From the NCBI GenBank assembly GCA_007258455.2, contig VDFB02270651.1, forward strand, positions 495,450,320-495,514,319: a DNA stretch of 64,000 nt. Direction: 5' to 3'. Positions 22,541 through 35,200 of the stretch are shown here, one piece after another (within the stretch, counting starts at the first letter, position 1; each line of letters opens with the position of its first letter). The stretch is from Sequoia sempervirens (lineage: Eukaryota; Streptophyta; Pinopsida; Cupressales; Cupressaceae). The translations under genes and the position numbers were made by a program. The notes below the pieces were generated by a model. The model was not told the DNA's origin. It worked only from the letters and a program-made list of their open reading frames with translations, and made no database searches.

Positions 22541-25285
22541 GTAGAGATGTTGAGTAGAGCACATACTAATACTACATGATCCAAGGTTGTATTAATATTT
22601 GGACGGGATGATCCAAACCATCCTTTAAACAATACCAGGGTGAAAAGAGCAAGATTGAAGAGAATACTACCAGCTGAGAAATTTGAAGAGTTGATGAGAT
22701 CCGCATACACTGATGACATGCCAACTAGCCGTAATGATGATGATCATGATAGTGAAAATGTAGTGCATGAAGAAGGATTGAATCAAATGCTTACAGGTTT
22801 ATTTGGGGATGGAAACAATGATGACAATAATGATCATATGGTTAACAGTAATGATGATAGGAAGGGTAATTACCATCAACGTAATGTTGATAATAACAAC
22901 CTGAAAGACTCCATCAAGCAAGTAGTGAAGACACCCGTGTTCAAATTAGGTGCAAGTAGAACCTCAAAACTGGCATGCACATTAATATTATTAGAAATCA
23001 AGTCACTATTTGGTTGGTCAAACAAAGGACTCACTACCCTACTGAAGTAAGTTGAAATCTATTTCTTACTTTACATTGTCAATTGGTGTACATAATTCGT
23101 AAACATTCATCAACTTCGTTTATATTTCTTTAAGGGGATTTTAAAACCATATATTGTATATAGACAGTCCTAGTATATAAATTGACATATCAAACATGTT
23201 CATCATAAGTCAAGGATTCAATTGATTTAATCTCTGGCAATCTTGCAGGGCACTCAAAACTAAAATATTCCCTGAAGAGAATGTGTTTCCATCAACTTGC
23301 AGAGAGGCGCGTCTATTGTTGGTTGAGTTGGGGATTGAATATGGCAAATTCATTCATGTAAAAATGATTGCATTTTATACAAAGATGAATATCAAAACAA
23401 GGTAGAATACCATGTATGCAAAGAGAAGAGATATCATACAGATGTACAAGGTCCTACAGTTCCAAAGAAGGTTTTATGTCGCGTGCCAATTATACCTAAA
23501 CTTCAACGAATGTTTCATTGCAAGTCACTTGCACAATTGATGGACTGACATGAAAAGAACGGGATTAAAGATGGATTCATGCAAATTCCAGCCGACTCCA
23601 AAGCAATGAAACACATAGAGGAAAAATGGCCAAGAAAATTCAAAGATGAACCCCATAGTATCAGGTTTGGTCTTGCAATTGATGGAGTGTTCCCATTCTC
23701 TTTCCTAAGATCAAATTATAGTGTTTGGCCAGTCAGATTGATAGTATACAATATTTCCCCATGGATGAGTGTTAGAAAGGAAGAAAGCACTGCCATCTGT
23801 CTCATTGTTCCAAAAACATCAAAAGTTAAGCATGGAGGTCTTTATCTTATACCTTTATTGATGAATGCAACTAAGAAAGGAATAAGAATGTATGACATAT
23901 CATGTCCTCCATCAAATAGGTCCTTCATGTTGTATGGTGTGCTATTTTGGACTATTCATGATTTCCTAGGACTTGGTGTTTGTTCTGGTAAGATAAAATA
24001 TTTACGTATTTACACTCATAATTTATTTTCATCTCAATTTTCATACTCAGTTTTATACTATTTTTTTGATATTATTAACATTACTTGTTGAATTGTAGGG
24101 CTTCAAACAAAGGGGATATTTGCATGTCCAAGATGTGCAGAAAAAGAATTTCAGAATTGGTATTCTAAAGATCTACATAAATTTATTTATGCAAACAATA
24201 GGGTTTTTCTACCACTAGATCATAAGTTTAGAAATCGCTTGAAGAATCAATTTGATGGAAATTTTGAAAATAGAGGCCCTCCCATGATTATGGGTCCAGG
24301 TGATTTGCTTAAGAAGTATGAAGATGCTGAATTGAAAGGTTGGGAGGATTTTTTTGATCGGGATGATTCAAATGAAGAACCAGAACAAGTTGTAGTTAAT
24401 ATGCCAAAAGGAATGAAAAGGAAATCCATATTTTATGAGCTCCCTTACTGGAAGGATCTATTAATATCTCACCTATTAGATCCTATGTACATCTTCAAAA
24501 ATGTCCCAGATTCTATATTTTGACATATATCAGGCAAGAAGGATTCTGCTTGTCTTTTGGGGAGAATATGCTAGCATGAAATACGGAAAGTGAAACATAT
24601 GCAAAAGCTCATGGATTTTGAAAAAACTGAATATTCAAAATGTCATTTTGTTGTTAGACCTTTGTGGCTATAGGTCATCGTGGCTAAAGAATTTCACAGT
24701 TGATGGACATATCTTAGAATTTAAAACAACGTGATTTTCATAATTTTGCTGAAAATTATTATATATATCATCATTTAATATTTAGTAACATTTGATTAAA
24801 TTGCCCCAAATATATTTTTTGATATTTTGTTTGTGAGAAAAAATTACTAATGACCTTTTCATAAAATGTGTAGCGATAGCATGCTCATACCATTGTATTA
24901 GAGTTCTGTCTTCAAGGTTGACTTAAAGGAATGCCATAGGATCAATTGTCCAACATTTACAAGGTAATAGTTATGATGTTCATGCGTGAGAGACATAGAG
25001 CTATTATATTGCATTTTATTTTTTGACTAAAGGTTCATACTAATTTACTGTTCTTATATTAGGTGGGTGACCTCCAAAGAGATCCACGAATGTGAAGTGC
25101 CAAAATGGAAGAAGGAAATTGCAAAAATTGTATGTGTATTTGAGAAGGAGCTCCCTACAAGTTTCATGGACCTACAAGTCCATTTACTTATACACCTAGT
25201 CAATGACATTGAATTGGCGGGTGTCATATCAATGAGGTGGATGTTTTTCTTTGAGAGCTATATGAAAACTCTAAAAAGATAATAT
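22541..25285 (+). pseudogene. CACTA TNP2-type transposase relic (Transposase_21 and DUF4218 parts)
   Basis: Three well-formed exons can be read. 22541-23046 ends with FGWSNKGLTTLL before GTAAGT; 23249-23987 follows a cag; 24099-24523 follows a tag. The core shows RFGLAIDGVFPFSF, then SVWPVRLIVYNISPWMS, LFWTIHDFLGLGVCSG and KSIFYELPYWKDLLISHLLD. This is the order and wording of plant TNP2 Transposase_21. A further exon at 25063-25282 encodes PTSFMDLQVHLLIHLVNDIE and RWMFFFESYMKTLKR, matching DUF4218. Defects include a frameshift near 23360, a TGA at about 23547 where Trp would fit, and a stop after KNVPDSIF. DUF4216 is missing here but appears at 29452, so the gene seems split by insertions. 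In the family it cuts and joins CACTA ends. Confidence 0.75.
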
Positions 25286-26250
25286 GCGTAAAGGCACATC
25301 CAGGAGGTTTATAGTTAAAAAGGTATGTGTGGAATAGAGCATTTTTCTTCACATTGAATTCCTTGGTGGATTTGAGATGGGCCCATTAGGATTGAGAGCG
25401 AACTCGAATATTACATTGATGGAGAAAAACCACAATCTAATGGTGTTCGAGTAGAAATTAGTAAGTAAATGCATTATCAGTGTGGTTGTTTTTCTTGCAA
25501 TCATTAATTTACTTTGTAATTTATTTGTCAAATTAACAACATGACATTTGGAGTTTGAAATAAACATGTTGACATGTAATAAGTGTAGGCTTGAGAGTGC
25601 TTTCCATACTCAACAAAGTTCATTATACGTACCTTGGACTTTATGAACAAATGCTGTTGGGATGATCACATATGATAGAAAGTGTTAAGAAGCATGGAGG
25701 CGGTTTATAAGAATCGAACCAAGATACTCACTTCCCATTGTTGATCTGCTTGGGAATGGGGAAAGATTGCCACACTAGAATTAGTTGTGAAAAAATTCAA
25801 AATCAAATGAGAGATGCAAATTGCTCGATCCAGAGCATAGCAGAGATGGAAATCTAACGTCTTCTAGAGGTTGAAGAAAGTTACAATTTAGATTTTACAA
25901 AGATATTTGTTTCCATATAGTTTTCATAATATATAAATGAGGAGGGCCCCTAATCCCGTGGAACAATAGCGAGATCAAAATAAATCCAAAGGTCCAAATA
26001 AGCACCTGTCTAAACTAAAACTTCGTGATAATGGCAATTTGAGATTTAAAACCATCGATATAGTCCAACCCATAATTATCAAAACAAAATTTACTAGCAA
26101 AATTTAAGCTACGAAGACCATTAATTAAGTCCACAGTATACCAGGTGGTATTCCACTAGATCTTAAAGAAAAGATACGAACAGTCCTAGATATTGATAAA
26201 AGACAAAAAAAAAAACCCATCAAAAGCAAGAAAAACAGCAACCCAGGCCA
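25286..26250. other. Intergenic between TNP2 relic and minus-strand relic
   Basis: The left part may be decayed CACTA coding sequence. The right part, from about 25920, looks like the 3' flank of the minus-strand gag-like relic and includes a T-rich run on the minus strand at about 26207-26215. No boundary or target duplication is clear. Confidence 0.35.
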
Positions 26251-27841
26251 TTAGTTGGCCTTCCTTAACAGGTCCCCATACTCCCCTAAGAGAGCCACAT
26301 ACTCACGCCAATCAGGTCCCTCTGTTTCATTTAGCAGTTTGAGGGAGTCAACATTTCCTTGCTTCTTTAGTTTTCTACTAATCTTTGCTTCTCCTGAGGC
26401 AGCTCCCAGCATCGCGCATCTCATCAGCCTATTGAAGAATCTCATCAGGGTCGCCAGAGCCTTTTCATATCCTCAAATTGGACCTGCAAAAAGGTTAGTC
26501 TACATTTAAGAAAATCAATACTCAATTCTTTAGAATTATTCTCCCAACTAGAGAGGCCATCAACCTCTTCATTCCCAGTTTCATTCTTTTCTCTAAACGG
26601 CTCCACTTGCTCTTCCTCTTCCTCGTCTTTTTCTTCCTCCTCCAATTCATCTCCCCCCATATTGTAGGAAATTTCCTCAAAGTCAAAATCCTCATAATCA
26701 TCATCTTCCTGAGCCTTAAATTCCTCATAACCCAGGATATCCTCCACATCAACAAACATTTTTTCTTTCCCTTTTTCTCTTTTGAGGTTGCCTTCGCTAG
26801 CCGTGCAGACCTCCTTTCACCACTCCCTCCACTCTCCTGACCCTGAAGTTTCCCCTAAACCTCTTCCTTTTGATTCACATCCTCCGAAATATGAATAACA
26901 TCACAAGGATTAACCTCTTTTCTAGGTTTCTTGGCTTTAGGGAGTGAGCAGTAAGGGAGAGTGTTTTATTTTTTCAAGGGTAGCTCTAGTAAGCAACAAG
27001 TCCACTTTTTTTGAGTCCTCACTTTTCTGGGACCGAGGAGAATAAGGGTTCGACACATTAGCCACCGGAGAGGAGCTCTTAGCAGGGATAATAAAATGTC
27101 TCGCAACAACAGCAGGGGGTTGCGGGGAGAATCGTCAAAAACCAGAGGTTCGTCAACTTCAGGGTTTTCCACCCTCTGAAACTCAACATTTTACTCATCG
27201 GAAGGGTCAGGGTTCTCCTCTCTAGCATTAAGAGGATTACCATGGGGATTTTGGGAAAGGGAAAATTTGTACAGAGTAGGCATTAAGCCCTGGTGAAGCG
27301 GCAGGTTAGCACCTTTCTCAATATTCAACTGCATAGAGGATGGAAGGTAAAACGGCAGGTTTATGCGTTCCCCATGTCTAATGTGGTTTAAAATAGGAAA
27401 ATGATAAGCATGAATAGACATATAGCGACCTTCTAGAGTGAAATATTGCATAACAAATAGACTAACAAGGGGAAAAGGAGGAGGAATTTCGATTCTTGCA
27501 TACCCATTTTGAAACCACTTGATATTTTCCCCATGGTGCAGAAAATTATCCACAAAACACTGGTAATTAGCTCCACTCTTTTTGGCAACCTTCAAACCAG
27601 AATTTTGCAACCTCGTGGCCTCTGCTATGAAACGAGAAGTCACCTCAAATTTCACAGCACCAATGGAAACATAGCCTCTCCTCCAGGAGTTTGTAAACTT
27701 CGTCGTTAAATTTTCATTATAGCCTTTGAGGGATTGGAAGAAGGAAGCCATTCCCGCGTTTTTGAACATTCTCTAGAGGTTGACATTCTGCTTCAGTGCC
27801 TAGCAGTTAGGCGATTCAGTTCTTTTTCTTGGGCCTCCCAT
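26251..27841 (-). pseudogene. Second gag-like relic with acidic tail
   Basis: On the minus strand an ATG at 27841 starts MGGPRKRTESPNC. After two TAG codons the same frame continues from 27769 with about 190 clean codons. These contain WRRGYVSIGAVKFEVTSRFI, IEIPPPFPLVSLFVMQYF, TLEGRYMSIHAYHFPILNHI and LPLHQGLMPTLYKFSL. Downstream frames (27172-26966, 26759-26445, 26445-26251) give a Pro/Leu-rich linker, a Glu-rich stretch and a basic end. I do not recognise a named family. The organisation resembles 2841-6028. A TATA-like site lies about 210 bp upstream and LTR-like sequence precedes it, so a retroelement gag-like role is my inference. Confidence 0.4.
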
Positions 27842-28048
27842 CTTGCTTGTCTGTAAATTCCTTTGCAGAGACTGGCTAGATTTCATACTCTCCCCGACAA
27901 CCAACTTTCTTCCCAAACCAAGACCAACGTTCAAAACCCAAGCTAAAAACCAGCTCACAAAAGAGTTGCAATTCAGGGTGTTGCTTCTTAGGGACGATAG
28001 CCTCACATTTCTCAAAGCCCAAAAGGCATTATGATTTTTGCAAGAAAA

Positions 28049-28057
28049 CTTATATAG
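28049..28057 (-). promoter_or_regulatory. TATA-like box upstream of the gag-like relic
   Basis: On the minus strand CTATATAAG lies about 170 bp inside the LTR-like sequence that starts at 28221, and about 210 bp upstream of the ATG at 27841. The position fits an LTR promoter driving the minus-strand relic. Confidence 0.4.
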
Positions 28058-28308
28058 TAATTTGATCTCCTACATTATAAGAAACTCACAAAACAACTTT
28101 CCCAAATATATTGAGTTGTTTTAACAACTCAACACATTCATACCACTAATACAATAACCTATATAACAGACTATAATAAACATGATTATTTCATGCATCT
28201 TATGATGCAATATTCCTAACACCCCCCCCCCATATTGCATCATTCTCCAAATAGGGATAAGTAGACCAACAATACTTGATTAAAATTTACATTAGTCCAT
28301 TCTATGAT

Positions 28309-28571
28309 ATGAGTAGGGACATACACATCTACTCATGAGAAGCAGTAGTGAAACTAGCCTCACTATGCTCACTATATGTTCATCCAAGGATAGAGACTAA
28401 CACATCTACCCATGGTTTTACAACAAGTTTGGATAGGGACAAACACATCTATCCAACATCAAGGTTATGAACAAGGACACACACATCTACTCACAATAAT
28501 TATGATTGGGGAAAAACACATCTAATCATAATTACAAACTCTTGTAACTTGGGACAAACACTTCCAATCAC
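28309..28571 (-). other. Array of six stem-loops with a constant 12-nt loop (left arm)
   Basis: Read on the minus strand, each unit is a stem, a 12-nt loop close to ATGTGTTTGTCC, and the complementary stem. Units are 28309-28336, 28384-28415, 28429-28456, 28466-28495, 28498-28533 and 28544-28571. Stems differ from unit to unit: ATGAGTAG with CTACTCAT, TTGGATAG with CTATCCAA, AATTATGATTAG with CCAATCATAATT. Unit 28466-28495 pairs TGTGAGTAG with TTGTTCATA only if G:U wobbles are allowed, which points to RNA in the sense direction. The array ends about 90 bp before the presumed polypurine tract. Confidence 0.75.
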
Positions 28572-28925
28572 TATACAAGAGTTTTTAATTTTTGAATAGT
28601 TCTACCCATAATTTTTACTTTATTCTTAATTCTAATCATAATCCTAATTATAATGTTTTTAGGATTATAATAATTAATAATAATAGGATTAGAATTATAA
28701 TTTAATTAGTAATTATATTAATTTTAATTATTTTAATTTAATTCTTATTTGTATTTATTTATTTTTGAAGTTAATAAATTTTGAAAAATAAAAAAGTGGC
28801 AATGTCAAATAGTTTCAGATTTAATTTTAATTTGTATTTTAATTGTTAAAATAAAATCTATAAGAAGATTATCTTTATATACTAATTTATTGATGTGTTT
28901 TATCCCCATTCACAAGATCGTGTAA

Positions 28926-29188
28926 GTGATTGGAAGTGTTTGTCCCCAGTTACAAGAGTTTGCAATTATGATTAGATGTGTTTGTCCCCAATCATAATTA
29001 TTGTGAGTAGATGTGTGTGTCCTTGTTCATAACCTTGATGTTGGATAGATGTGTTTGTCCCTATCCAAACTTGTTGTAAAACCATGGGTATATGTGTTAG
29101 TCTCTATCCTTGGATGAACATATAGTGAGCACAGTGAGGCTAGTTTCACTACTGCTTCTCATGAGTAGATGTGTATGTCCCTACTCAT
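28926..29188 (+). other. Array of six stem-loops with a constant 12-nt loop (right arm)
   Basis: The same array is present in mirror orientation on the plus strand: 28926-28953, 28964-28999, 29002-29031, 29041-29068, 29082-29113 and 29161-29188. Loops are AAGTGTTTGTCC, ATGTGTTTGTCC, ATGTGTGTGTCC, ATGTGTTTGTCC, ATGTGTTAGTCT and ATGTGTATGTCC, all exactly 12 nt. GTGATTGG pairs with CCAGTTAC with two wobbles. The CCATGGGTA stem pairs with TATCCTTGG apart from one mismatch and one G:U. Confidence 0.75.
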
Positions 29189-29451
29189 ATCGAGAGAGAG
29201 TGGACTACTAAATTTGCAATCAAATACTATCCCTATTTGGAGAATGATACAATATGGGGGGGTGTTAGGAATATTGCATCATAAGATGCATAAAATAATC
29301 ATTTTTATTATAGTTTGTTATATAGGTTATTGGATTAGTGACAAATGTGTTGAGTTGTCAAAACAACTCAATATATTTAGGAGTTGTTCGTGGTGCCTAA
29401 TAAGAAATCTGGTTGATGTGTTGAATGGAATATTCCATAGTTTTGTTGTTT

Positions 29452-30475
29452 CCTTATAGTTTTGACACTATTAACTATTTTACTATTTGTCATTATATTT
29501 TTTTTCACTGAAATAAATGGTCTTTCACAAGTGAGGAAATATCCAGCAATGTGGGCATATGGTCAACATTATCGTGTAGAAAGTGGAGATGTAAAGAGAT
29601 CTATGGAATTGTGGCATCATGGTTGACTTCAAGCAATCCAGTCGATCAAGCTCAAAAGATAAGAATATAATTGAAGGGAATCTACAATATGTTGGGAAAA
29701 TACAAGAAATTATTTAGTTGGATTACCGCTCTTTTAAATGTTGTATTTTTAAGTGTAGATGGTATGAAGCATTTGAGAGGACACAAAGACATGATACCCA
29801 TAGTATATTGTTTTCTATAGATTCCTCATACTTCCTACCAGAGGATAAGGAGCCTTATGTTCTACCAATTCATTGTGAGTAGGTATTTCTTTAACTCAAA
29901 CAAGAAGCAGTAGTGATTATTAATCTATTAATTCATAGTTTATTGCGAATATATACATGTTTTTATTAATCAATAAAAATGTTATAACATACGTCTAATA
30001 TATGTATGTCGTTCGTGTGCAGGTATTTTCCTATGAAGATATTTTAGACCCCCGAAATGGATATTTTCCATACATTATGATCCAAGATTAAGGCATGTAT
30101 TTGACGAAACATTAGTGGATACTAAGCAAAACAATGATGGCCAACAAAATGAGAGAGAGGGATTAGAGAACATTAAATAAATTGACATCCATGATGATGT
30201 TGAAGATGGTTATGTTCAGGCACAAGAAGACAACAATCTAGAGTTAGATGATGTTATGGAAGACAACAATATGGATGGTATAGAAAATGATGATCCAAAT
30301 ACATCTGGTAACAATATAGATGGTCTATAGTCAAATTTGAATGATGATGAAGATGATGCAGGTCAAGATGAGGAGGATGATAATATTAAATACTTGAAAG
30401 AACATATGAACATTGAGAATGATACACTAGATGACATTGTAGTAGACAATAATGTTAATGACCAAGACTTCTAAG
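29452..30475 (+). pseudogene. CACTA transposase DUF4216-like 3' part, copy 2
   Basis: This is homologous to 1-1023 and more damaged. Relative to copy 1 it has an extra stop (AAATAA near 30175), a stop near 30327 and a small indel near 30050 that breaks the VF.YEDIL exon. It starts right after the fold-back element and lies downstream, in the same orientation, of the Transposase_21 and DUF4218 relic. It is thus the likely C-terminal end of that gene, separated from it by nested insertions. Confidence 0.55.
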
Positions 30476-32279
30476 TTTTCAGAATTATTTGCAATCCATG
30501 TTTTAAAAGGATGATTCTTGGCTAAATGCTTTAGTAATATGAATTCAAGTGTTAAACTATAGAACCACCAATCTCCATTTTGATGGTATATAACTTGTTT
30601 ATTAGAAATATTTTATTAACTATAGATTTAGCTTGATATGTATCTCCCAATTTCTTTAAAATAAGTGTTATAATGGCCTCTTCATGTACATTCAACAATA
30701 TTGAATTATCCAAATAGAGTCTAATGAGACTCTTATCTTTTTTTCCATTTTTTCTGCCTTATTATGACATTCCAATAGGTTTTTATCTAGCTACTATAAC
30801 CCATATGTCTCTATCCACAATAATATACTCCATCTTAAGCTTCTAAAGCTTAAATTTTGTGCCTAATAACTTCTCCATTTCTACCCTAGATGTGATTGTC
30901 ATCTCTTCCTATAATAAGATCAAACCCTTCAATGAAATATCACATTTAAATGAATATTAGTAAACAAAATTATTTACCTAAAACCTATAATTTAAGTTGA
31001 TAAGAATATTACCAAATGAAATAAATTAGGGTACAAAAAAATTCTTCATAAACTAATCTTAGCGAAGATTATTGTGAAAAATTTAATATATTTACATTTA
31101 CAAAAAGGAGAAATACATATAAACCATAAACAAAAACATAACACAACACAAGTGTACATGGTAAAAACCCTTTTAGGAGAAAAAATCACACTCAAAAGAG
31201 CCCAATTTACTATTCAATAGTCTAAACATATTTATAATAAACTTGAAGGGAAATTTGTTTATAGGAGCATCACCAACCAAAGATTTAGAGTGATTCTAGT
31301 AGCATATCATTACCTAGAAACTTATTTATTTAAAATTAAATCTCAAGCATCATATAAATATAAGTAGTGATTACAAAACCATGATCTAAAAAAACCAAAA
31401 AAAGTGGCACCCAAAAACCTAGTTAGAAAATAAACACCCAAATCCAAAGATAAGCTCATTGGATGAAAATGGCATATTAATTCCACATTTCATAATTGCA
31501 TCATAAAATAATTATCGAATTAGGAATTCCATTATGGATTCATGACACATTCACCATTCTTGTGGGTCTATATATGTGATAATGGGTCTAATAATTTTAT
31601 GATGAAGTATGTAGAAAAAAATATACATGGTCATAAAATAACCTCTTTAAAAGGATTTTAACCCTGGGCAAGGACCAATTAAAGTAAACTATTTGAAAGG
31701 ATTTTTAACTCACATCAACCAAAAACCAATCAAAGCATCCACACAATAACAACAAATGTGTTTTGATAAATTTTGAAGACTTAAATAAATTGAAAATACC
31801 ACTTTGGAGACAACAAAGAAATAGATAAGCAATGAAAATTGACACAGTAATTGAACACTGAAAATGGATTACGAATTATAAGTAGTTTGCTCCATTGTAT
31901 TACTTCAAAATATAAGCATTTGTAACAAAAGTATTTTAATATGATATGGATGGGAAAATTATGCAACCTATCTTCTTACTAATGCATACTCTAATGGAAT
32001 ATGATCTGATGATGATGATTTCAAAATCGGGACCTGGTTTCCCTATTTGTATGGGAAGCAACAAGCTTCAAGCTTGTTTACAAAAAGTCACATCGCTTCA
32101 TAACTAAAACATAATGAGCATAAACATAAAAATATTGTGAGTTTGTTGGTGGATGCACTACAGTCCGTTAATCTCTAGCAAGCACCTGTGATCACCTAAG
32201 ACCTGTTCAAAGCTTGTGTACCATGATCATGTATCGAAACCATCAAACTCCAGTCCTTGTTACTCCTCTCTTACTTGGC
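30476..32279. other. Intergenic, copy 2 of 1024-2840
   Basis: No gene is recognised. The diverged-to-identical transition relative to copy 1 falls at about 31271. Confidence 0.5.
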
Positions 32280-35200
32280 CTATGCAATGAACAAGATAAT
32301 CTTCGACAAATGGTCAATGTACCCACTTTTGGCATGAGTGTCTGCATTATGTATAATATCTTTCATGGCATACTCCAATTTGAAAATTCTTCCAATTTGT
32401 TGATGTGTTTTCTTAAGTACCTCATCTTCGTCATTGATTGCATCAAGAACAATTGGAAAATAGTGGGATATCTCATCCTTCCATGTATCCTGATCTTTCA
32501 ATTTTGTTTCCTCAAAGAAGTTGGGCAAGGCTATACTCAATGGCTGACTAAAGTCACTTAACTACTATGTCAAGATGGTATAGAAATCTTTATGGGATTT
32601 CATAAGCTCTTGATATTCTTGTAGCATAGCAATGTTATCTTCCTTCTTTGCTATGATGTGAGACTCCACTTCCTTCATTTTGTCACTCAATCTAGTATTT
32701 TCCAATAATGTTGCATATGTTTTGTCATGAATATGCCAGACTTGTTCAACATGCTTATACATATCTTTAAATCTCATGGAGACTATCTCTCATTCCATTT
32801 CAAAGATGGTGGTCTTGAGCTTTCCTTTTAACTCATCTTGTTCCTTTTGAACTTTCTCATGTCTGCATTTCCAGTAGGTAGTTTGTGACATTGCTTCTAG
32901 CACCTTTCTTTCATGCTCAACTAGTGGAGAGTAAATCCCTGAGGAAGAAGGTAGTCTATCTCTGTAGCTGATCAACTCCTGCTTTAGCCTTTCATTCTCT
33001 TCTATCAATCCCTTGTTATCCCTTATCAGTTTCTAAATTTGATCCTTGGTGAACTTGGCCACATTTACATTTAATTCAGCAGTTTCCATAGGATCTGTCT
33101 CTCCTACCCTTTGCACCAAAATATGTTCATAAATTTGATCATGATCAATAAGGGAAGGCTTTTTGCCTAGCGGGTAAAGTGCCCATATCTATAAAGTAGT
33201 ATTATCAGGATTATATCCTGATCCAGTATAGATCTCATCACCAGCTTCATCTGTCAAAAGAAAGGTTTTATTCTTTCTCTTTAGAAAGTAGTCAAACACA
33301 ATGGTTGAACTAATATCCCACCCTAGAAGGAGCATAACCCCAACTTCTTGCAATAATGCTCTTCCTCTCTCAGTAGTCTTGTTCTTCATCTCTCTATCAA
33401 TTTCATGTTGAAGCTATTTAAAAGCATATGCTTCCTTTTTAGATTCAATGTCTTTTAGCCTTTCCCTTACCACCTTTCCCTTATACTCATAGATGAAAGC
33501 CTTAAATTCAGAAGTTTGGACAAATCCATCATCTGTAATGAATTCCTAACTAGCACAGTGTCTCACATCATCAGATAGCTCATTGGAAGCGTCAAAGGTA
33601 ATCACACTCCTTTCCAGTGGCATTTCATATTGGGGAATAAAAGGAGTGTTAATCTGTGTGACCTCTTCTTCCCCTTTAGTATCATCTTCAACCATGATTG
33701 GGGTGTCAACTGAGAATCTTACCTTTGGAGTAGGCTATGGTGACAGATGACCCAATGGTGTTATATTTTTTACTTTCCTTCTAGAGCCAACATTTCTTCT
33801 CTTCTCAAATGCCACTAGAGGTACATCCTTTATTATTTCCTCTTCATGCAGAAGCAATTGCTCAACTCTTTCCATAGGATCTCAAATTTCATGAAAATCT
33901 TTGACATAGGCTAGGTTATTATTCATTCTCCAAGCCTCGGCCATAACAATTCTATTGTATGTAATTATCCTCATTATCACTTGACTTTCCTCATAGTTCC
34001 TGATAACATCATCGACATGGAACTCATGCTCATATCCTTTCAATTTTTCAGAAATTTTGGCATCATAGATGAAATGCTCAGGGTCAAATTTTTTTCTCTT
34101 GTTTCCTACTAGCAAGCCATAATAATCTAGCTTGCTATCAACCAAGTTATACCCTATATTAGCAATAATAGTGAAGTCACCAAAACAAAGAGTGGAAGGC
34201 ATGAAATTTTTCCTTCCATATCTTTTCAAATGCATGAAGGTTGAGTAAGACAATTGTCTTATGATCTCCAAGTATGCAACCCTATCTAGCAAATCTTAGG
34301 CAGTAAATATGGTGCTGCCTCAAATCCATATACTCTAATGACAGTACAATCTAAAAACGCATACCAATCTCCCCAATTGTGATTTATTTTTCCATCATGA
34401 CTCTTCTCCTTTGGTGGGAGGAGCCTCTGTACTTCTGGGGATAGATTATAGTCACATTTGTGGCCAAGTAATTTATATAAGGGTTTGAAAAAATGTTCTT
34501 CGAAGTACAGGTAGTGGGATCTCCCACATCTACTATCCCAAACTGATGTACACATTTTCACTGGTCTAGAATTACCATCACTATCCAAATCTTTTATTCT
34601 CAATTCTTCTCCCCATATTCCCATCACTTGTCCTTCATATAGTATCATATGCATAAGAAGTGAATAGTGTTTGAAGCAGATAGATTCACTATTGTTCTTA
34701 ATAGCATTAAGAGCATTGTTAATGGCCTCAGATAGATACTCTGCATAGTCATAGGGCTTGAAATCTTGGCTTTGAATGTCTACAACCAGAACCATGGGAG
34801 CTATAGTCATGTTAGTAGGGGAATCAACTCCTAGTACTTGGCCAACTGAATAGTATGTTTATTGATAGTATTCTTCAAAAAAATCTATAGAAAATGGGGG
34901 ACTTTCATCACTAGAAAATCTCCTAGGTTGATTCCCTGGACCTTTGGGCTTGTGCAGAGGTAGCTTCCACCTCTTATAGCTTGTATCCATAGAGAGATAC
35001 TCTTCCAACAAGTCTCTCATCCATAATTTCATCTTTAGGGAGGTGTCTAATTGGAAAACCATACAAATATAATCTCGTGTTATAATCATAAATTGTGACC
35101 CATCGTGTAAGTGAATTTCCCTCGTTTTGGGATTATAATTGTTTACCAGTGTTTTAATTAGTTCTACATTCACAAAAACATTTGTCATCACAATTTTTCC

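Larger units (their letters stand above)
28113..29378. repeat. Fold-back pair of LTR-retrotransposon 3' ends
   Basis: Arms 28113-28580 and 28915-29378 are long inverted repeats with a 334-bp AT-rich spacer. Each arm, read outward, has an array of short stem-loops, then a run of G (28222-28231 on the minus strand; 29256-29262 on the plus strand), then TGTTAGGAATATTGCATC. The run of G followed by TGTTAGG looks like a polypurine tract and the start of a Copia-type LTR. So two retroelement 3' ends point away from each other. The arms differ at scattered sites. The pair sits between the TNP2 core and the DUF4216 part of a CACTA gene. Confidence 0.75.

Noticed and set aside
22489..22719. Minus-strand open frame opposite the TNP2 relic
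   Set aside because: It is a shadow of the plus-strand exon starting at 22541, which carries the family signature.
28309..28571. CRISPR-like array (regular repeat with variable spacers)
   Set aside because: The constant part is a 12-nt loop between complementary stems. The context is a plant LTR element, and there is no cas gene or spacer-like uniqueness.
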